From Pseudomonas fluorescens (lineage in GTDB: Bacteria > Pseudomonadota > Gammaproteobacteria > Pseudomonadales > Pseudomonadaceae): a stretch of 64,000 bases of DNA. Below the pieces are notes generated by a model. That model ran no database searches and was not told the DNA's origin. It was given only the letters and a program-made list of their open reading frames with translations. Positions 7,603-16,843 of this stretch are shown piece after piece (position 1 is the first letter of the stretch; every line of letters begins with the position of its first letter). The stretch spans positions 202,929 through 266,928 of the forward strand of contig NZ_CABVHJ010000008.1 in assembly GCF_902497745.1 (NCBI RefSeq). Reading direction: 5' to 3'. The translations under genes and the position numbers were made by a program.

Positions 7603-10491
7603 TTGAGTCTTTCGCCGAATCAGGCCCTCGGTTTTGGCCCCTATCGGATTCATCCCGGACAACGGCGGGTGCTCGAAGGCGAGCAGCCGTTACGCCTGGG
7701 CCGACGGGCGATGGACATTCTCCTGATTCTGCTGGCCCACGCCGGCGAAGTGGTGAGCAAGCAGCAATTGATGGCCGGGGTCTGGCCCGACAGTGTCGTT
7801 GAAGACATCAACTTGCGTGTGCACATGGCAGCGCTGCGCAAGGCGCTCGGTGACGGTCAGGCCGGCCAGCGCTACATCATCACCGTGGCGCAACGCGGTT
7901 ACAGTTTTGTCGCACCGGTATTAATGGAATCCATGGAGGAGCGTCCTGTGGGCGATGTTGGCGGTCGACACAATCTGCCCTTGCGGCGCACGCGCATGAT
8001 CGGTCGCCAGCCGCTGGTCGACAGCTTGATGGCGCAACTGCCGCGCCAACGCTGCATCACCCTGGTCGGCCCCGGCGGGATCGGCAAGACCACCGTGGCC
8101 CTGCGGGTAGCCGAGCAGTTGATCGGGCACTATCGCGACGGCATTCGTCTGGTGGATCTGGCACCTCTGAGCGATCCCCGGCTGATCTGTTCACACTTGG
8201 CCGCCCTGCTTGATCTGACACTTCTCGAAGGCGACCCGCAGACAGCGCTGGTCAAGGGCCTGCAACAGCGGCAGATGCTATTGCTGCTCGACAACTGCGA
8301 GCATTTGATTGATGCCGTTGCGGCGCTCAGTGAAAGCATTCTGCGCGGGGCGCCGCACGTGCATATCCTCGCCACCAGCCGCGAAAGTCTGCGAGCCGAA
8401 GGCGAATACGTACAGCGTCTGGACTCCCTCGAATACCCGCCGATGACGACGACGCTGGATCGTGAGCAAACGCTGAATTTTTCGGCGCTGCAGCTGTTCG
8501 TCGAACGAGCGACGGCCGCGCAGGAAAGCTTCGAACTGAGCGATATCCAGCTGCCGCAGGCAATCGAGATCTGCCATCGGCTCGACGGCATTCCACTGGC
8601 ATTGGAACTGGCGGCAGCGCAGGTCGCCGAACTCGGACTGGACGGTCTACTGAGGCAATTGCAAGGCCGTTTGCCGCCGCTGGCAGCGGGTAATCAAAGC
8701 AGTCTGGAGCGCCATCTCACCCTGCGCGCAACGCTGGACTGGAGTTTCAATCTGCTCGACCACTGCGAGCAAACCTGCCTGCGTCGTCTGGGCGTGTTTC
8801 GCGGTGGTTTCACCCTGGAGTCGGCGGCGGCCGTTATCGTCGGCCAACAGATCGACCCCGGTGTGGTGTTTGTGTCGATCACGCAACTGGTGGCCAAATC
8901 CCTGCTCGCCGTCGAGGTCGGTGACGAGGACGTGTTCTACCGCTTGCTCGACACTACCCGGCGTTACGCGCTGGAAAAACTCGATCACGCTGCCGAATGC
9001 GAAGAAACCCGTGAGCGGCATGCCGAACGCTGTCTGGCGTTGATGCAGCAGGCGCAGAACGATTGGGAAAACACGCCGACATTGTTATGGATCGATCGCT
9101 ACGCCCGAGGGCTGGAAGATTTGCGCGCAGCGCTGGACTGGAGCCTTAACGGTGTCGGCACTGGTGGTTTGGGAATTCGGCTGACGGCGGCGTCGGCGCC
9201 CTTGTGGCAGGAGTTGTCGTTGCTCAAGGAGTACGGCGCCTATGTGCGCCGGGCGCTGAGCCTGTTTGATGAACTCGGCGAACCCTGCCCGCGCCTGAAA
9301 GTCGCCCTCAAACTGGCCCTTGGCAGTGCCTGCTATCACACCTGGGGCGGCACGGCGGAAACCATCGAAGCGTTCGCCGAAGCCCGCCAGTTGGCCCACG
9401 AGCACGACGACATTGCCGGTCAATTGCGCGCAGTTTCCGGGCACATGGCGGTCAACCTCAGTTGCGGGCACTACCGCTTGGCGCTGGCACAGAGCGAGCA
9501 CTTCGACCGCCTCGGCCTGCACGGCGACCCGCAGTTGTCACTGAGTACCCACCGCTTGCGCGTATTGGCCCTGCATTATGCCGGCGACCAATTGCAGGCG
9601 CGCATTCACGCCGAACAGGTGCTCCAGCGCATGGCGCACAGCGGCCATGTCAACCGTTTCACTCATGGCTTTGGCGTGCAGTACGACCAGAGCGTCGCGT
9701 CGCTGACGGTGCTGGCACGGGTTTTATGGATGCAAGGTCTGCCGGAACAAGCCTGGCGCACGGCGCGGCAGGCCCTCGACATCGCCGTTCAGATCGACCA
9801 TGGCACCTCGATTTGCTACACCCTGGCGCTGGCGAGTTGCCTGATCGCTCATTACAACGGGGATCAGCAGAACGCCCGGGCGCTGTTGCAGTTGCTGCTC
9901 GAGCAGTCGCAGAAACATTCGGTACTGCTGTTCAACACTTGGGCGCGGCACTACGCACAGGTGATTGACGCGCAAGCCAAGGCCCCGGTGCCGACGGACA
10001 GCAGCGGGCTGATCCGGGAAATCATGGTGACGCTGGATGGCCGTTTTATGGATGACGCGCTGCTTGTGCGGGCGTTGAGTGGTGATGCAGGGTGGAGCAC
10101 GGCGGAGATTCTGCGGGCTCAGGCGGATACGTTATTGAAGGAAGAGTTGGTTTGTCTGGGCGGGCCTCTTCGCGAGCAAGCTCGCTCCCACCGGGATTTT
10201 GGATGTACTCAGGCCCCAAGTGGGAGCGAGCCTGCTCGCGAAGGGGCCATTCAGGAAGCCGAAACACTCCTGCAACAATCCCTGACCATCGCTCGCACCC
10301 AAGGCGCGCTTGCCTGGGAACTGCGCAGTGCCACTTCATTGGCGCAACTCTGGCAGCGCCAGTCGCGCTGTCGTGAGGCGCTGGATTTGCTCAATCCGAT
10401 CTATCAACGCTTCACCGAGGGCTACGCGACCCCGGACCTGCGCAAGGTGCACTTGCTGATCGACGAATTACGCGAGGGCGTGCACGCCTGA
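7603..10491 (+). CDS. Winged-helix/AAA ATPase/TPR transcriptional regulator
   Basis: I chose the TTG start at 7603 because AGGAG lies 7 nt upstream and because the paralogue at 10468-11925 begins at the same point of the domain. The protein is about 962 aa. An OmpR-like winged helix (LGFGPYRIHPGQRRVL to YSFVAP) is followed by a STAND-type NTPase. Its Walker A is GPGGIGKTTVALRVAEQL and its Walker B LLLLDNCEHL, followed by ATSRESLRAEGE. The C-terminal half is a long TPR-like superhelix. A REPIN lies in frame inside this C-terminal part (10163-10248). Such ATPase regulators are signal-integrating activators, but the ligand is unknown. Confidence 0.85.
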   Translation: MSLSPNQALGFGPYRIHPGQRRVLEGEQPLRLGRRAMDILLILLAHAGEVVSKQQLMAGVWPDSVVEDINLRVHMAALRKALGDGQAGQRYIITVAQRGYSFVAPVLMESMEERPVGDVGGRHNLPLRRTRMIGRQPLVDSLMAQLPRQRCITLVGPGGIGKTTVALRVAEQLIGHYRDGIRLVDLAPLSDPRLICSHLAALLDLTLLEGDPQTALVKGLQQRQMLLLLDNCEHLIDAVAALSESILRGAPHVHILATSRESLRAEGEYVQRLDSLEYPPMTTTLDREQTLNFSALQLFVERATAAQESFELSDIQLPQAIEICHRLDGIPLALELAAAQVAELGLDGLLRQLQGRLPPLAAGNQSSLERHLTLRATLDWSFNLLDHCEQTCLRRLGVFRGGFTLESAAAVIVGQQIDPGVVFVSITQLVAKSLLAVEVGDEDVFYRLLDTTRRYALEKLDHAAECEETRERHAERCLALMQQAQNDWENTPTLLWIDRYARGLEDLRAALDWSLNGVGTGGLGIRLTAASAPLWQELSLLKEYGAYVRRALSLFDELGEPCPRLKVALKLALGSACYHTWGGTAETIEAFAEARQLAHEHDDIAGQLRAVSGHMAVNLSCGHYRLALAQSEHFDRLGLHGDPQLSLSTHRLRVLALHYAGDQLQARIHAEQVLQRMAHSGHVNRFTHGFGVQYDQSVASLTVLARVLWMQGLPEQAWRTARQALDIAVQIDHGTSICYTLALASCLIAHYNGDQQNARALLQLLLEQSQKHSVLLFNTWARHYAQVIDAQAKAPVPTDSSGLIREIMVTLDGRFMDDALLVRALSGDAGWSTAEILRAQADTLLKEELVCLGGPLREQARSHRDFGCTQAPSGSEPAREGAIQEAETLLQQSLTIARTQGALAWELRSATSLAQLWQRQSRCREALDLLNPIYQRFTEGYATPDLRKVHLLIDELREGVHA
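10163..10248. repeat. REPIN inside a coding sequence
   Basis: Two inverted REPs (TTCGCGAGCAAGCTCGCTCC and GGGAGCGAGCCTGCTCGCGA) flank a spacer of about 28 bp within the regulator gene at 7603-10491. The REPs point the opposite way to copies 1 and 2. The reading frame stays open through the repeat and adds a Gly/Arg/Ser/Pro-rich loop (GGPLREQARSH through PSGSEPAREGA) between helices of the TPR region. Confidence 0.88.
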
Positions 10492-11925
10492 GGCCAGACA
10501 AATCCGCTTGATGTAACGGGCATGCCGGCGTTCAAGATCAATTCCCTCGCCGCTGCGCTCAAGTTGCATGCGGGCATAGCATCGGGTGGTATTGAGCATC
10601 CGGTACCGGCCTGCACTGACGCCGCGTTCCAGTGACAACCAAGACTTCTGCGCCAGACCTTCGATGATCGCGGCAAGCTCCGACACGGCCAGTTGCGGGC
10701 AACTGATCACCGCCAACGCCGCCTCTAGCGTAAATGTCAGTTTGAACACCGATAAGCGCCGCAGCACGCGTTGTTCCTGCTCACTCAAGCGCTGATAGCT
10801 CCAGTCGAATGCCGCTTGCATCGATTGGTGCCGGGGTACAGCGGTGCGCCGGCCATGGCGGAGCACTTGCAGACCATTGGCCATTTGCGCCTGCAGGCCG
10901 ACCAGCGCCAGCGCATCGATCTGCGCCGCGGCCAGTTCAATTGCCAGCGGTAAACCGTCGAGTTGCCGACAGATCTCGACCACGACTTTGACGTCCTGCT
11001 CACGCAGGCTGAAATCATGCTGTCGCGCCCGGGCACGGCTGACGAACAACTGCACCGAAGAATGGCCCATGGCTTCAGTGATGCAATCGGTCGCCGAGCG
11101 TTTCGGAACGGCCAGCGGTGGCACACGCTGCAGGGTTTCCAGACTGACCTGCAAGGCCTCACGACTGGTGGCGACTATCGACAGACGAGGCGCGGCTTCG
11201 AGCAACGTTGCAACCGCTGTTCTGCAAGCGTCGCGCCGCTGGTCACAGTTATCCAGCAGCAGCAACGCATGGCGGGTCGACAGCCCGGTCAGATCGCTTT
11301 CGAGGGTGCGCAGCACTTGGTCGAGCAGCGGCGTGTCGTCGTCGATCAAGCTCAGATCTACTTGCCACACACCGTCTCTGTAGTACTGCAAAAGCAGTTC
11401 CGCGACCCGCAGCGCCACGGTGGACTTGCCTACGCCCGGCGCTCCCGTGATGGTCATCAGCCGACACAGCGGCATTTGTCGCACCAACCCGCCAACCAGC
11501 GAGTCACGACCGGTGACCGAGGTCAGTCGAGCTGGCAAATTGTGCAGGGGTGTCTGCAAGCCCTCGAAGACCACTTGCGCGGCATTGTTGCAACGCACCG
11601 GGGCAATAAAGCTGTAACCGCATTGCGGCACGTTGACGATGTAGCGCTGACCGTTTTCGCCATCACCCAAGGCCCGCCGGAGCGCAGCGATGTGCACGCG
11701 CAGGTTGATCTCCTCGACCACCGACGTTGGCCATACCAGAGCGATCAATTGCTCCTTTCTGACCACTCGACCGGCACGCTCGACCAGCACCTGCAAGATG
11801 TCCAGCGCGCGCCCGCCCATGCGCAAGGGCCGATCTCCGTCGAGTATCAGCCGTTGGCGCAGGTGGAAAGCGTAAGGGCCGAAATGCAGCACTGACGCCG
11901 TATACAAATCGATGAGGCTATCCAT
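10468..11925 (-). CDS. Winged-helix/ATPase regulator lacking a TPR domain
   Basis: This 485-aa paralogue of the preceding regulator is on the opposite strand. It has the same OmpR-like winged helix (VLHFGPYAFHLRQRLIL to YSFIAPV) and the same NTPase, with Walker A GAPGVGKSTVALRVAELL and Walker B LLLLDNCDQ. It ends about where the TPR region of the long paralogue would begin (MLNTTRCYARMQLERSGEG). The two genes converge and their 3' ends overlap by 24 nt. It may be a natural short form or a truncated gene whose stop was created next to its neighbour. The start ATG has no strong ribosome site. Confidence 0.82.
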   Translation of the reverse strand: MDSLIDLYTASVLHFGPYAFHLRQRLILDGDRPLRMGGRALDILQVLVERAGRVVRKEQLIALVWPTSVVEEINLRVHIAALRRALGDGENGQRYIVNVPQCGYSFIAPVRCNNAAQVVFEGLQTPLHNLPARLTSVTGRDSLVGGLVRQMPLCRLMTITGAPGVGKSTVALRVAELLLQYYRDGVWQVDLSLIDDDTPLLDQVLRTLESDLTGLSTRHALLLLDNCDQRRDACRTAVATLLEAAPRLSIVATSREALQVSLETLQRVPPLAVPKRSATDCITEAMGHSSVQLFVSRARARQHDFSLREQDVKVVVEICRQLDGLPLAIELAAAQIDALALVGLQAQMANGLQVLRHGRRTAVPRHQSMQAAFDWSYQRLSEQEQRVLRRLSVFKLTFTLEAALAVISCPQLAVSELAAIIEGLAQKSWLSLERGVSAGRYRMLNTTRCYARMQLERSGEGIDLERRHARYIKRICLASGVHALA

Positions 11926-12014
11926 GCAACTATCTTGGCAGGCTCAGATGACGCGACAACCGCTACACGGGGCGCAGCACGGACATCCGGGTGCGCCAGA
12001 CGGACACAAGCGCT

Positions 12015-12968
12015 CTAGCTGAACTGTTCGCGGTACTGCGCAGGGGTCAGGCCGAGCTTTTCTGCAAACAGCGAACGCATGTGCCGCACACTGCCGAAGC
12101 CACTTTTGTAAGCCACGGTTTTAAGCGGCAGATCGCTGGTTTCCAGCAGATTGCGTGCGCAGTCGATGCGCGCACTTTGCAAAAACTCCATCGGCGTCAT
12201 GTTGATGTCACGGGTGAACACCCGTGCAAAGTGCCGCGCACTCATATTGGCGATGGCCGCCATGCGCTCAACCGTAAAGGCTTCGTCGAGGTGTTCGAGC
12301 ACGTAACTCTGGGCGCGGGTGATCGGGGTTTCCTGCGGTGCCACAGCGGCCATCAGCGGACTGAACTGCGCCTGCCCCCCCTGCCGCTTCATCACCACCA
12401 GCAGGACTTTGGCCACATCCTGGGCAAGTTTTTTGCCGTGATCGCGGGCGATGACGGCGAGCGCCATATCGATCCCGGCCGTGACACCGCCGGAGGTGAT
12501 CAGGTTGCGATCTTCGACATAGATCTGATCGGTCGTGACTTGGGCTTTCGGAAAGCCCTTGATCAGCCGTTCGGTGTAGTTCCAGTGGGTGGTCACCCGG
12601 TAACCGTCCAGCAACCCGGCATGGCCCAGGACAAAGGCGCCGGTGCAGATCGAACCGTAATACTCGACGCGCTGGACCGCGCCCTTGAGCCAGGCAAACA
12701 ACGCCGGAAACTGCTGGTTGTAGGCACCGGGGCCACCCGGCACCAGCAGCAAGTCATAACGCTCGGTATCGGCATCATCAATGGCCCGATCGGCATGTAC
12801 CAACACGCCATTGGATGCCCGCAGCGGGCCACGTTCAGTGCCAAGCGTGATCAATTGATAATGCGCTTCGGCTTTCAGGTAGCGGTTGGCAACCGAAAAA
12901 ACCTCCAATGGCCCGGCCATGTCGAGCAGGAGAAAGTCGGGAAACAGCACCATTGCCACGGTTTTCAT
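12015..12968 (-). CDS. GlxA-type regulator (DJ-1/PfpI domain plus AraC HTH)
   Basis: The 317-aa protein has an N-terminal DJ-1/PfpI-like domain (VAMVLFPDFLLLDMAGPLEVF, LLLVPGGPGAYN, and the nucleophile-elbow-like SICTGAFVLGHAGLLDG with Cys). The C terminus is an AraC double HTH (FTVERMAAIANMSARHFARVF, LKTVAYKSGFGSVRHMRSLF). Members of this GlxA family regulate amino-acid and quaternary-amine catabolism in pseudomonads, with the DJ-1 part binding the effector. The start has no obvious ribosome site. It is divergent from the pirin gene across about 210 bp, so it could control it. Confidence 0.88.
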   Translation of the reverse strand: MKTVAMVLFPDFLLLDMAGPLEVFSVANRYLKAEAHYQLITLGTERGPLRASNGVLVHADRAIDDADTERYDLLLVPGGPGAYNQQFPALFAWLKGAVQRVEYYGSICTGAFVLGHAGLLDGYRVTTHWNYTERLIKGFPKAQVTTDQIYVEDRNLITSGGVTAGIDMALAVIARDHGKKLAQDVAKVLLVVMKRQGGQAQFSPLMAAVAPQETPITRAQSYVLEHLDEAFTVERMAAIANMSARHFARVFTRDINMTPMEFLQSARIDCARNLLETSDLPLKTVAYKSGFGSVRHMRSLFAEKLGLTPAQYREQFS

Positions 12969-13182
12969 GGGAAGACATCACTTAAATCAAGGAGACATGA
13001 GACAGGCCAGACATTATGGACAACTACGACATTCGAGGCGCAAAAGTTTATGCGAAGCGCGTCGCACAACTGTCAACCTGATCAGGACAGTCTTTCAATT
13101 TCCATCTACTTATTGCACCTCACAGTAACCAGTAACCTTCTCCTCACTCGGACGAATTCACGTCCCGCAAGGAGATTTCATC

Positions 13183-13905
13183 ATGCTGACCCTTCGCAAA
13201 GCCTCCGATCGTGGCCTCGCCAATCATGGCTGGTTGAAGTCCTTTCACACCTTTTCCTTCGCCAGCTATCGCAACCCTCGCGAACAGGGTTTTTCCGACC
13301 TGCTGGTGATCAACGATGACCGTGTTGCCGCTGGTAAAGGTTTCGGCCAGCACCCGCATCGCGACATGGAGATCTTTTCCTACGTGCTGGAAGGCGCACT
13401 GGAACATAAGGACACGCTGGGCACGGGTTCGGTTATTCGCCCGGGTGACGTGCAACTGATGAGCGCAGGCAGCGGTGTGGCGCACAGCGAGTTCAATCAT
13501 TCGGCGACCAAACCGGTGCACTTCCTGCAGATCTGGATCGTACCGGATGTAAGCGGCGCCAAACCGCGCTATCAACAGGAACATTTCAGCGCCGGGAAAA
13601 AACGCGGTCGTCTGCAATTGATCATTTCGCCGGACGGCCACGACGGTTCACTGAAAGTGCGCCAGGATGCACGGGTCTTCGCCGGGCTGTTCGACGGCAA
13701 GGAAAGCGCCACGCTCGAACTGCCGACCAACCGCTATGCGTATGTGCATGTAGCGCGCGGCAGTGTCGAACTCAATGGCCAGCAACTGCGTGAAGGTGAC
13801 GGCGTACGGGCTCGCGAAGAACAGTTGCTGACGTTGAGCAACGGTGTCGATGCCGAGGTGCTGGTGTTCGACTTGCGGCCGCAGGAATTGCCAGAGATGC
13901 CATGA
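13183..13905 (+). CDS. Pirin-family bicupin (YhhW-like)
   Basis: The 240-aa two-cupin protein is of the pirin/YhhW type. The metal-binding cluster is in the N-terminal cupin (FGQHPHRDMEIFSYVLEG around residues 55-72, then GSGVAHSEFN around 103-112). Bacterial pirins of this type have quercetin 2,3-dioxygenase activity in some cases; the natural substrate is uncertain. AAGGAG lies 9 nt before the ATG. A strong terminator follows at 13927-13953. Confidence 0.92.
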   Translation: MLTLRKASDRGLANHGWLKSFHTFSFASYRNPREQGFSDLLVINDDRVAAGKGFGQHPHRDMEIFSYVLEGALEHKDTLGTGSVIRPGDVQLMSAGSGVAHSEFNHSATKPVHFLQIWIVPDVSGAKPRYQQEHFSAGKKRGRLQLIISPDGHDGSLKVRQDARVFAGLFDGKESATLELPTNRYAYVHVARGSVELNGQQLREGDGVRAREEQLLTLSNGVDAEVLVFDLRPQELPEMP

Positions 13906-13926
13906 CACGGTGTCTCAATACCCACA

Positions 13927-13953
13927 AAAACGGCCTTCTTTGAAGGCCGTTTT
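13927..13953. terminator. Bidirectional intrinsic terminator
   Basis: A perfect 12-bp stem (AAAACGGCCTTC/GAAGGCCGTTTT) with a TTT loop lies between the convergent pirin gene and the membrane-protein gene at 13954. It is flanked by A and T runs, so it can stop transcription from both sides. Confidence 0.9.
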
Positions 13954-14418
13954 CTATTGTGCTGATTCGGTTGCTTGCGGCGAAGCAGGCTTTGGTGCAC
14001 TTATATCTTTGCCTATCTGGATCGCAGCGAGTGTCGTCTGCAGGGTGGTTAGCACAGCCGCTTGATTGGCGAAGTGGGCCCCCACCACGACGGTGATCAT
14101 TCCGAGAAAGTGGACGGCCGTTGTCGCCCAGTAATGCGCCTTCACTGTCGAGGCATGTTTGATGGCTTCTTTTGAGTCCTCGGCGATTTGTTGTACGCCG
14201 TCCCACATCAAATCGTATCGTTTGTCCCTCTCCGCCTGAGTCAAAAGATAAGCATCGATTTTTGCCGACACACCCTCGAAGCGAGCGTCCATCCTGGTCT
14301 CAATGGTCTCGATCCTGGCATTGAATTCTTCACGGCTTATTGCGTTCATGGCTTGAGTATTCCGGCTTTTACTCGATAGATCACTGATTGGATTTTGACT
14401 GAATTCCGAGGTTTTCAA
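13954..14418 (-). CDS. Small coiled-coil membrane protein, unknown function
   Basis: The 154-aa reading starts at TTG (14418), which has AGGAAGG 7 nt upstream. An internal ATG at 14349 (MNAISREEF) has only a weak site and would give 131 aa. Residues about 24-90 are charged and heptad-like (RIETIETRMDARFEGVSAKI, QIAEDSKEAIKHASTV). One hydrophobic segment follows (ATTAVHFLGMITVVVGAHFA) and then a polar tail. I recognise no family with certainty. The gene uses the same type of promoter block as the DUF6124 gene at 3959-4318, with a hairpin in its leader (TCGGTGAG/CTCACCGA, 14461-14488). Confidence 0.7.
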   Translation of the reverse strand: MKTSEFSQNPISDLSSKSRNTQAMNAISREEFNARIETIETRMDARFEGVSAKIDAYLLTQAERDKRYDLMWDGVQQIAEDSKEAIKHASTVKAHYWATTAVHFLGMITVVVGAHFANQAAVLTTLQTTLAAIQIGKDISAPKPASPQATESAQ

Positions 14419-14497
14419 TTCGACACCTTCCTGGGTCTACATACCGTCCCTGGTATTAAATCGGTGAGTTTCCAACGCCCCTCACCGAACTGATGAA

Positions 14498-14526
14498 AAG
14501 ATAGGCCCCATCCAGAATGCTCACAA
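14498..14526 (-). promoter_or_regulatory. Candidate sigma-70 promoter shared in form with the DUF6124 unit
   Basis: TTGTGA (14526-14521) and TATCTT (14503-14498) are separated by 17 nt on the minus strand. The surrounding sequence from about 14494 to 14580 aligns with 4548-4640: CACAAGCCGG, GATTCTG, TGTAGGC and the AGGTTG/TAGCC positions are shared. The block is thus a repeated regulatory unit serving two different genes. Confidence 0.5.
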
Positions 14527-14595
14527 GCCGGGAGATTCTGCCTCTGGTGTAGGCCGTTTCGTCAGAGGTTGTAGCCCTGCCAAAACAGCGTCTAC

Positions 14596-15471
14596 CTACT
14601 CATTCTCCGACGCGAACACGTCGACAATCTGCTCGATCACCGCCCTCACCCGCGCGGTATGGCGAAGATCCGCGTGGGTTACCAGCCATACCTCATAGGG
14701 CAATGGCGTGGTGCGCTCCGGCCAAAGCCTGATCAGGCCATCGCGCTCGCCCATGTACACAGGGATTTCTCCTACACCCAACCCTGCTGCAATCGAACGA
14801 CGAACGAGCAAACTGGAACTGAGGCTGGCGACGATACGACCACGACTCATTGGCTCCGATACCAACGTCAGGTCCTTTTTGCCTTGCAGATACGGTTGAT
14901 AAACCACCAGATCATGCCCTTCAAATGCCGTGCCCGGCTGCGGCGCTCCATTGGCGTCTATGTAGGTTTGAGAGGCGAATAGCCCCACTGGCCATCGGGC
15001 AATGCGCCGGGCGATCAGGTCAGGGTTGTCCGGCCGGGTGTTGCGCACGGCGATATCCGCCTCGCGCTTGGCCAGGCTGAGGATCTGCGTGGACGCATCC
15101 AGTTGCACTCGCACGTCCGGGTGCTGCTCGTGCAAGCGGGCAATCGCCGGGATCAGGAAATCAATGGCCAGTGAATCGGTAGTACTGACGCGCACCGTGC
15201 CGGTCAGGCGATCGTCCAGGCCCTGAATCTGCCGCTCCAGCTCAAGCGCCGAATGCTCCATTTTCTCCACGCTTTTAAGCGCTGCTTCGCCCACCGCCGT
15301 CAATGCGTACCCGTCAGAGGTACGCAGAAACAGCGTCGCGCTCAGGGACTTTTCCAGCGCCGTGATGCGCCGCCCGACAGTCGCTTGATCCACCCCCAGA
15401 ACCCGCGCTGCGCCGCGCAACGTCGACTCGCGGCAAACGGCCAGAAATACCCGTGCGTCATCCCAATTCAT
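14596..15471 (-). CDS. LysR-family transcriptional regulator
   Basis: The ATG at 15471 (MNWDDARVFLAVCRESTLRG) is preferred: GGAGA lies 5-6 nt upstream and the helix-1 position fits the family. A TTG 15 nt earlier is possible. The product is 291 aa, with a winged HTH (STLRGAARVLGVDQATVGRR, SLSATLFLRTSDGYALTAVG) and an effector domain from about residue 90. It is divergent from the MFS transporter gene at 15583 across about 110 bp, the classical arrangement for a LysR regulator and its target. Confidence 0.9.
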   Translation of the reverse strand: MNWDDARVFLAVCRESTLRGAARVLGVDQATVGRRITALEKSLSATLFLRTSDGYALTAVGEAALKSVEKMEHSALELERQIQGLDDRLTGTVRVSTTDSLAIDFLIPAIARLHEQHPDVRVQLDASTQILSLAKREADIAVRNTRPDNPDLIARRIARWPVGLFASQTYIDANGAPQPGTAFEGHDLVVYQPYLQGKKDLTLVSEPMSRGRIVASLSSSLLVRRSIAAGLGVGEIPVYMGERDGLIRLWPERTTPLPYEVWLVTHADLRHTARVRAVIEQIVDVFASENE

Positions 15472-15582
15472 GCTGTCTCCAGACAATGCAAATTCGCATC
15501 AGCGTGCCGCTTAATCGCTGCATTAACGCAGCAACGATAGCCGATATGCTGAGCGCCATAAACCTTCCACGAGATTGCTGAC

Positions 15583-16782
15583 ATGCGCACTCCTAGTCCC
15601 ACCGGTATCTGGTTGCCGATCTTTGCTGGCCTGTGCGCCAGCCTGGTCAGCATCGGTCTGGCGCGTTTCGCTTACACGCCGTTGATTCCTTCGCTGATTG
15701 AAGCGCAGTGGTTTAGCGCCAATGATGTGGTCTACCTCGGTGCGGCCAATCTGGTGGGCTACCTGATCGGTGCCCTGCTCGGCCGCCCGGCAGCGCGTCA
15801 GCTCGGCAATAAAACTGCCTTGCGCTTGATGATGCTGATCGTCACCGCCGCATTTTTTGCCTGTGCATTTCCCTTGTCGGTGAACTGGTTCTTCGGCTGG
15901 CGGCTGCTGTCGGGGATCGCCGGCGGCGCGATCATGGTACTGGTTGCCGCGACGGTGCTGCCGCATGTTCCGGCGGCGCGTAAAGGACTGGCCAGTGGCG
16001 CGATCTTCCTCGGCATCGGTCTCGGCATTGCCGGCTCCGGGACGCTTGTGCCGCCGCTGTTGAGTCTGGGTTTGCAGGCGACGTGGCTGGGCCTGGGGGC
16101 TTTGGCCTTGGTGCTGACGGCGCTGAGCTGGTTCGGCTGGCCGTCTGACTTCCCGCACCCGGTCGTTGCACAAGAAACGGTGTCTGCAGAACCGACACCA
16201 CGCGGTGTGTACTTGCTGTTCGCTCAATACGCCTTTATGGCCGCTGGCCTGGTGCCCGCCATGGTGTTTCTAGTGGATTACGTGGCCCGTGGACTCGGTG
16301 CCGGGGCGCACATCGGCGCGTTGATCTGGGTGATGTATGGCTTGGGTGCGATTGTCGGCCCGGTGAGTTATGGCTTCCTCGCCGATCACCTCGGCGCACG
16401 GTCCGGCATTCGTCTGGTGCTGGTAGTGCAAGCGATTGCTCTTGGGCTGCTGGCGCTGACTCATTCTTTTCTGGCGTTGGCGTTGCTGGCGGTGATTCTC
16501 GGTTCATTTCCGCCCGGCATCGTGCCGCTGGCCCTGGCGCGGGTACATGAACTGGTGCCGGAGCATCATCGCCAGCAAATCGCCTGGAGCCGTGCCACGG
16601 TGTCCTTCGCCACGTTTCAGGCGCTGGCTGGTTTTGCCTATTCGGCGCTGTTCAATGCCAGTGTCGGTCATCACGCGTTGTTGTTCGTCATTGCCGCTGG
16701 CGCGATCGTCGTGGCGCTGCTGCTGGAGCAGGCCATGAAATGGCTGCCCGCCCCGGTTGAGCCGCGCTGCTGCGCAAATTGA
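15583..16782 (+). CDS. YbfB/YjiJ-type MFS transporter
   Basis: The 399-aa protein has about 12 hydrophobic helices and the pattern of the YbfB/YjiJ branch of the major facilitator superfamily (GLCASLVSIGLARFAYTPL near the start, then NLVGYLIGALLGRPAARQLG). Substrates of this branch are not defined. The C terminus ends with a Cys pair (PRCCAN). It is the likely target of the divergent LysR gene and is followed 61 nt later by an oxidoreductase gene on the same strand. Confidence 0.87.
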   Translation: MRTPSPTGIWLPIFAGLCASLVSIGLARFAYTPLIPSLIEAQWFSANDVVYLGAANLVGYLIGALLGRPAARQLGNKTALRLMMLIVTAAFFACAFPLSVNWFFGWRLLSGIAGGAIMVLVAATVLPHVPAARKGLASGAIFLGIGLGIAGSGTLVPPLLSLGLQATWLGLGALALVLTALSWFGWPSDFPHPVVAQETVSAEPTPRGVYLLFAQYAFMAAGLVPAMVFLVDYVARGLGAGAHIGALIWVMYGLGAIVGPVSYGFLADHLGARSGIRLVLVVQAIALGLLALTHSFLALALLAVILGSFPPGIVPLALARVHELVPEHHRQQIAWSRATVSFATFQALAGFAYSALFNASVGHHALLFVIAAGAIVVALLLEQAMKWLPAPVEPRCCAN

Positions 16783-16843
16783 AGGGAATCATTGCGCGCG
16801 CAGCACGCTCCCATCTACAGAACTTATGCCAACAGGAATCGAT

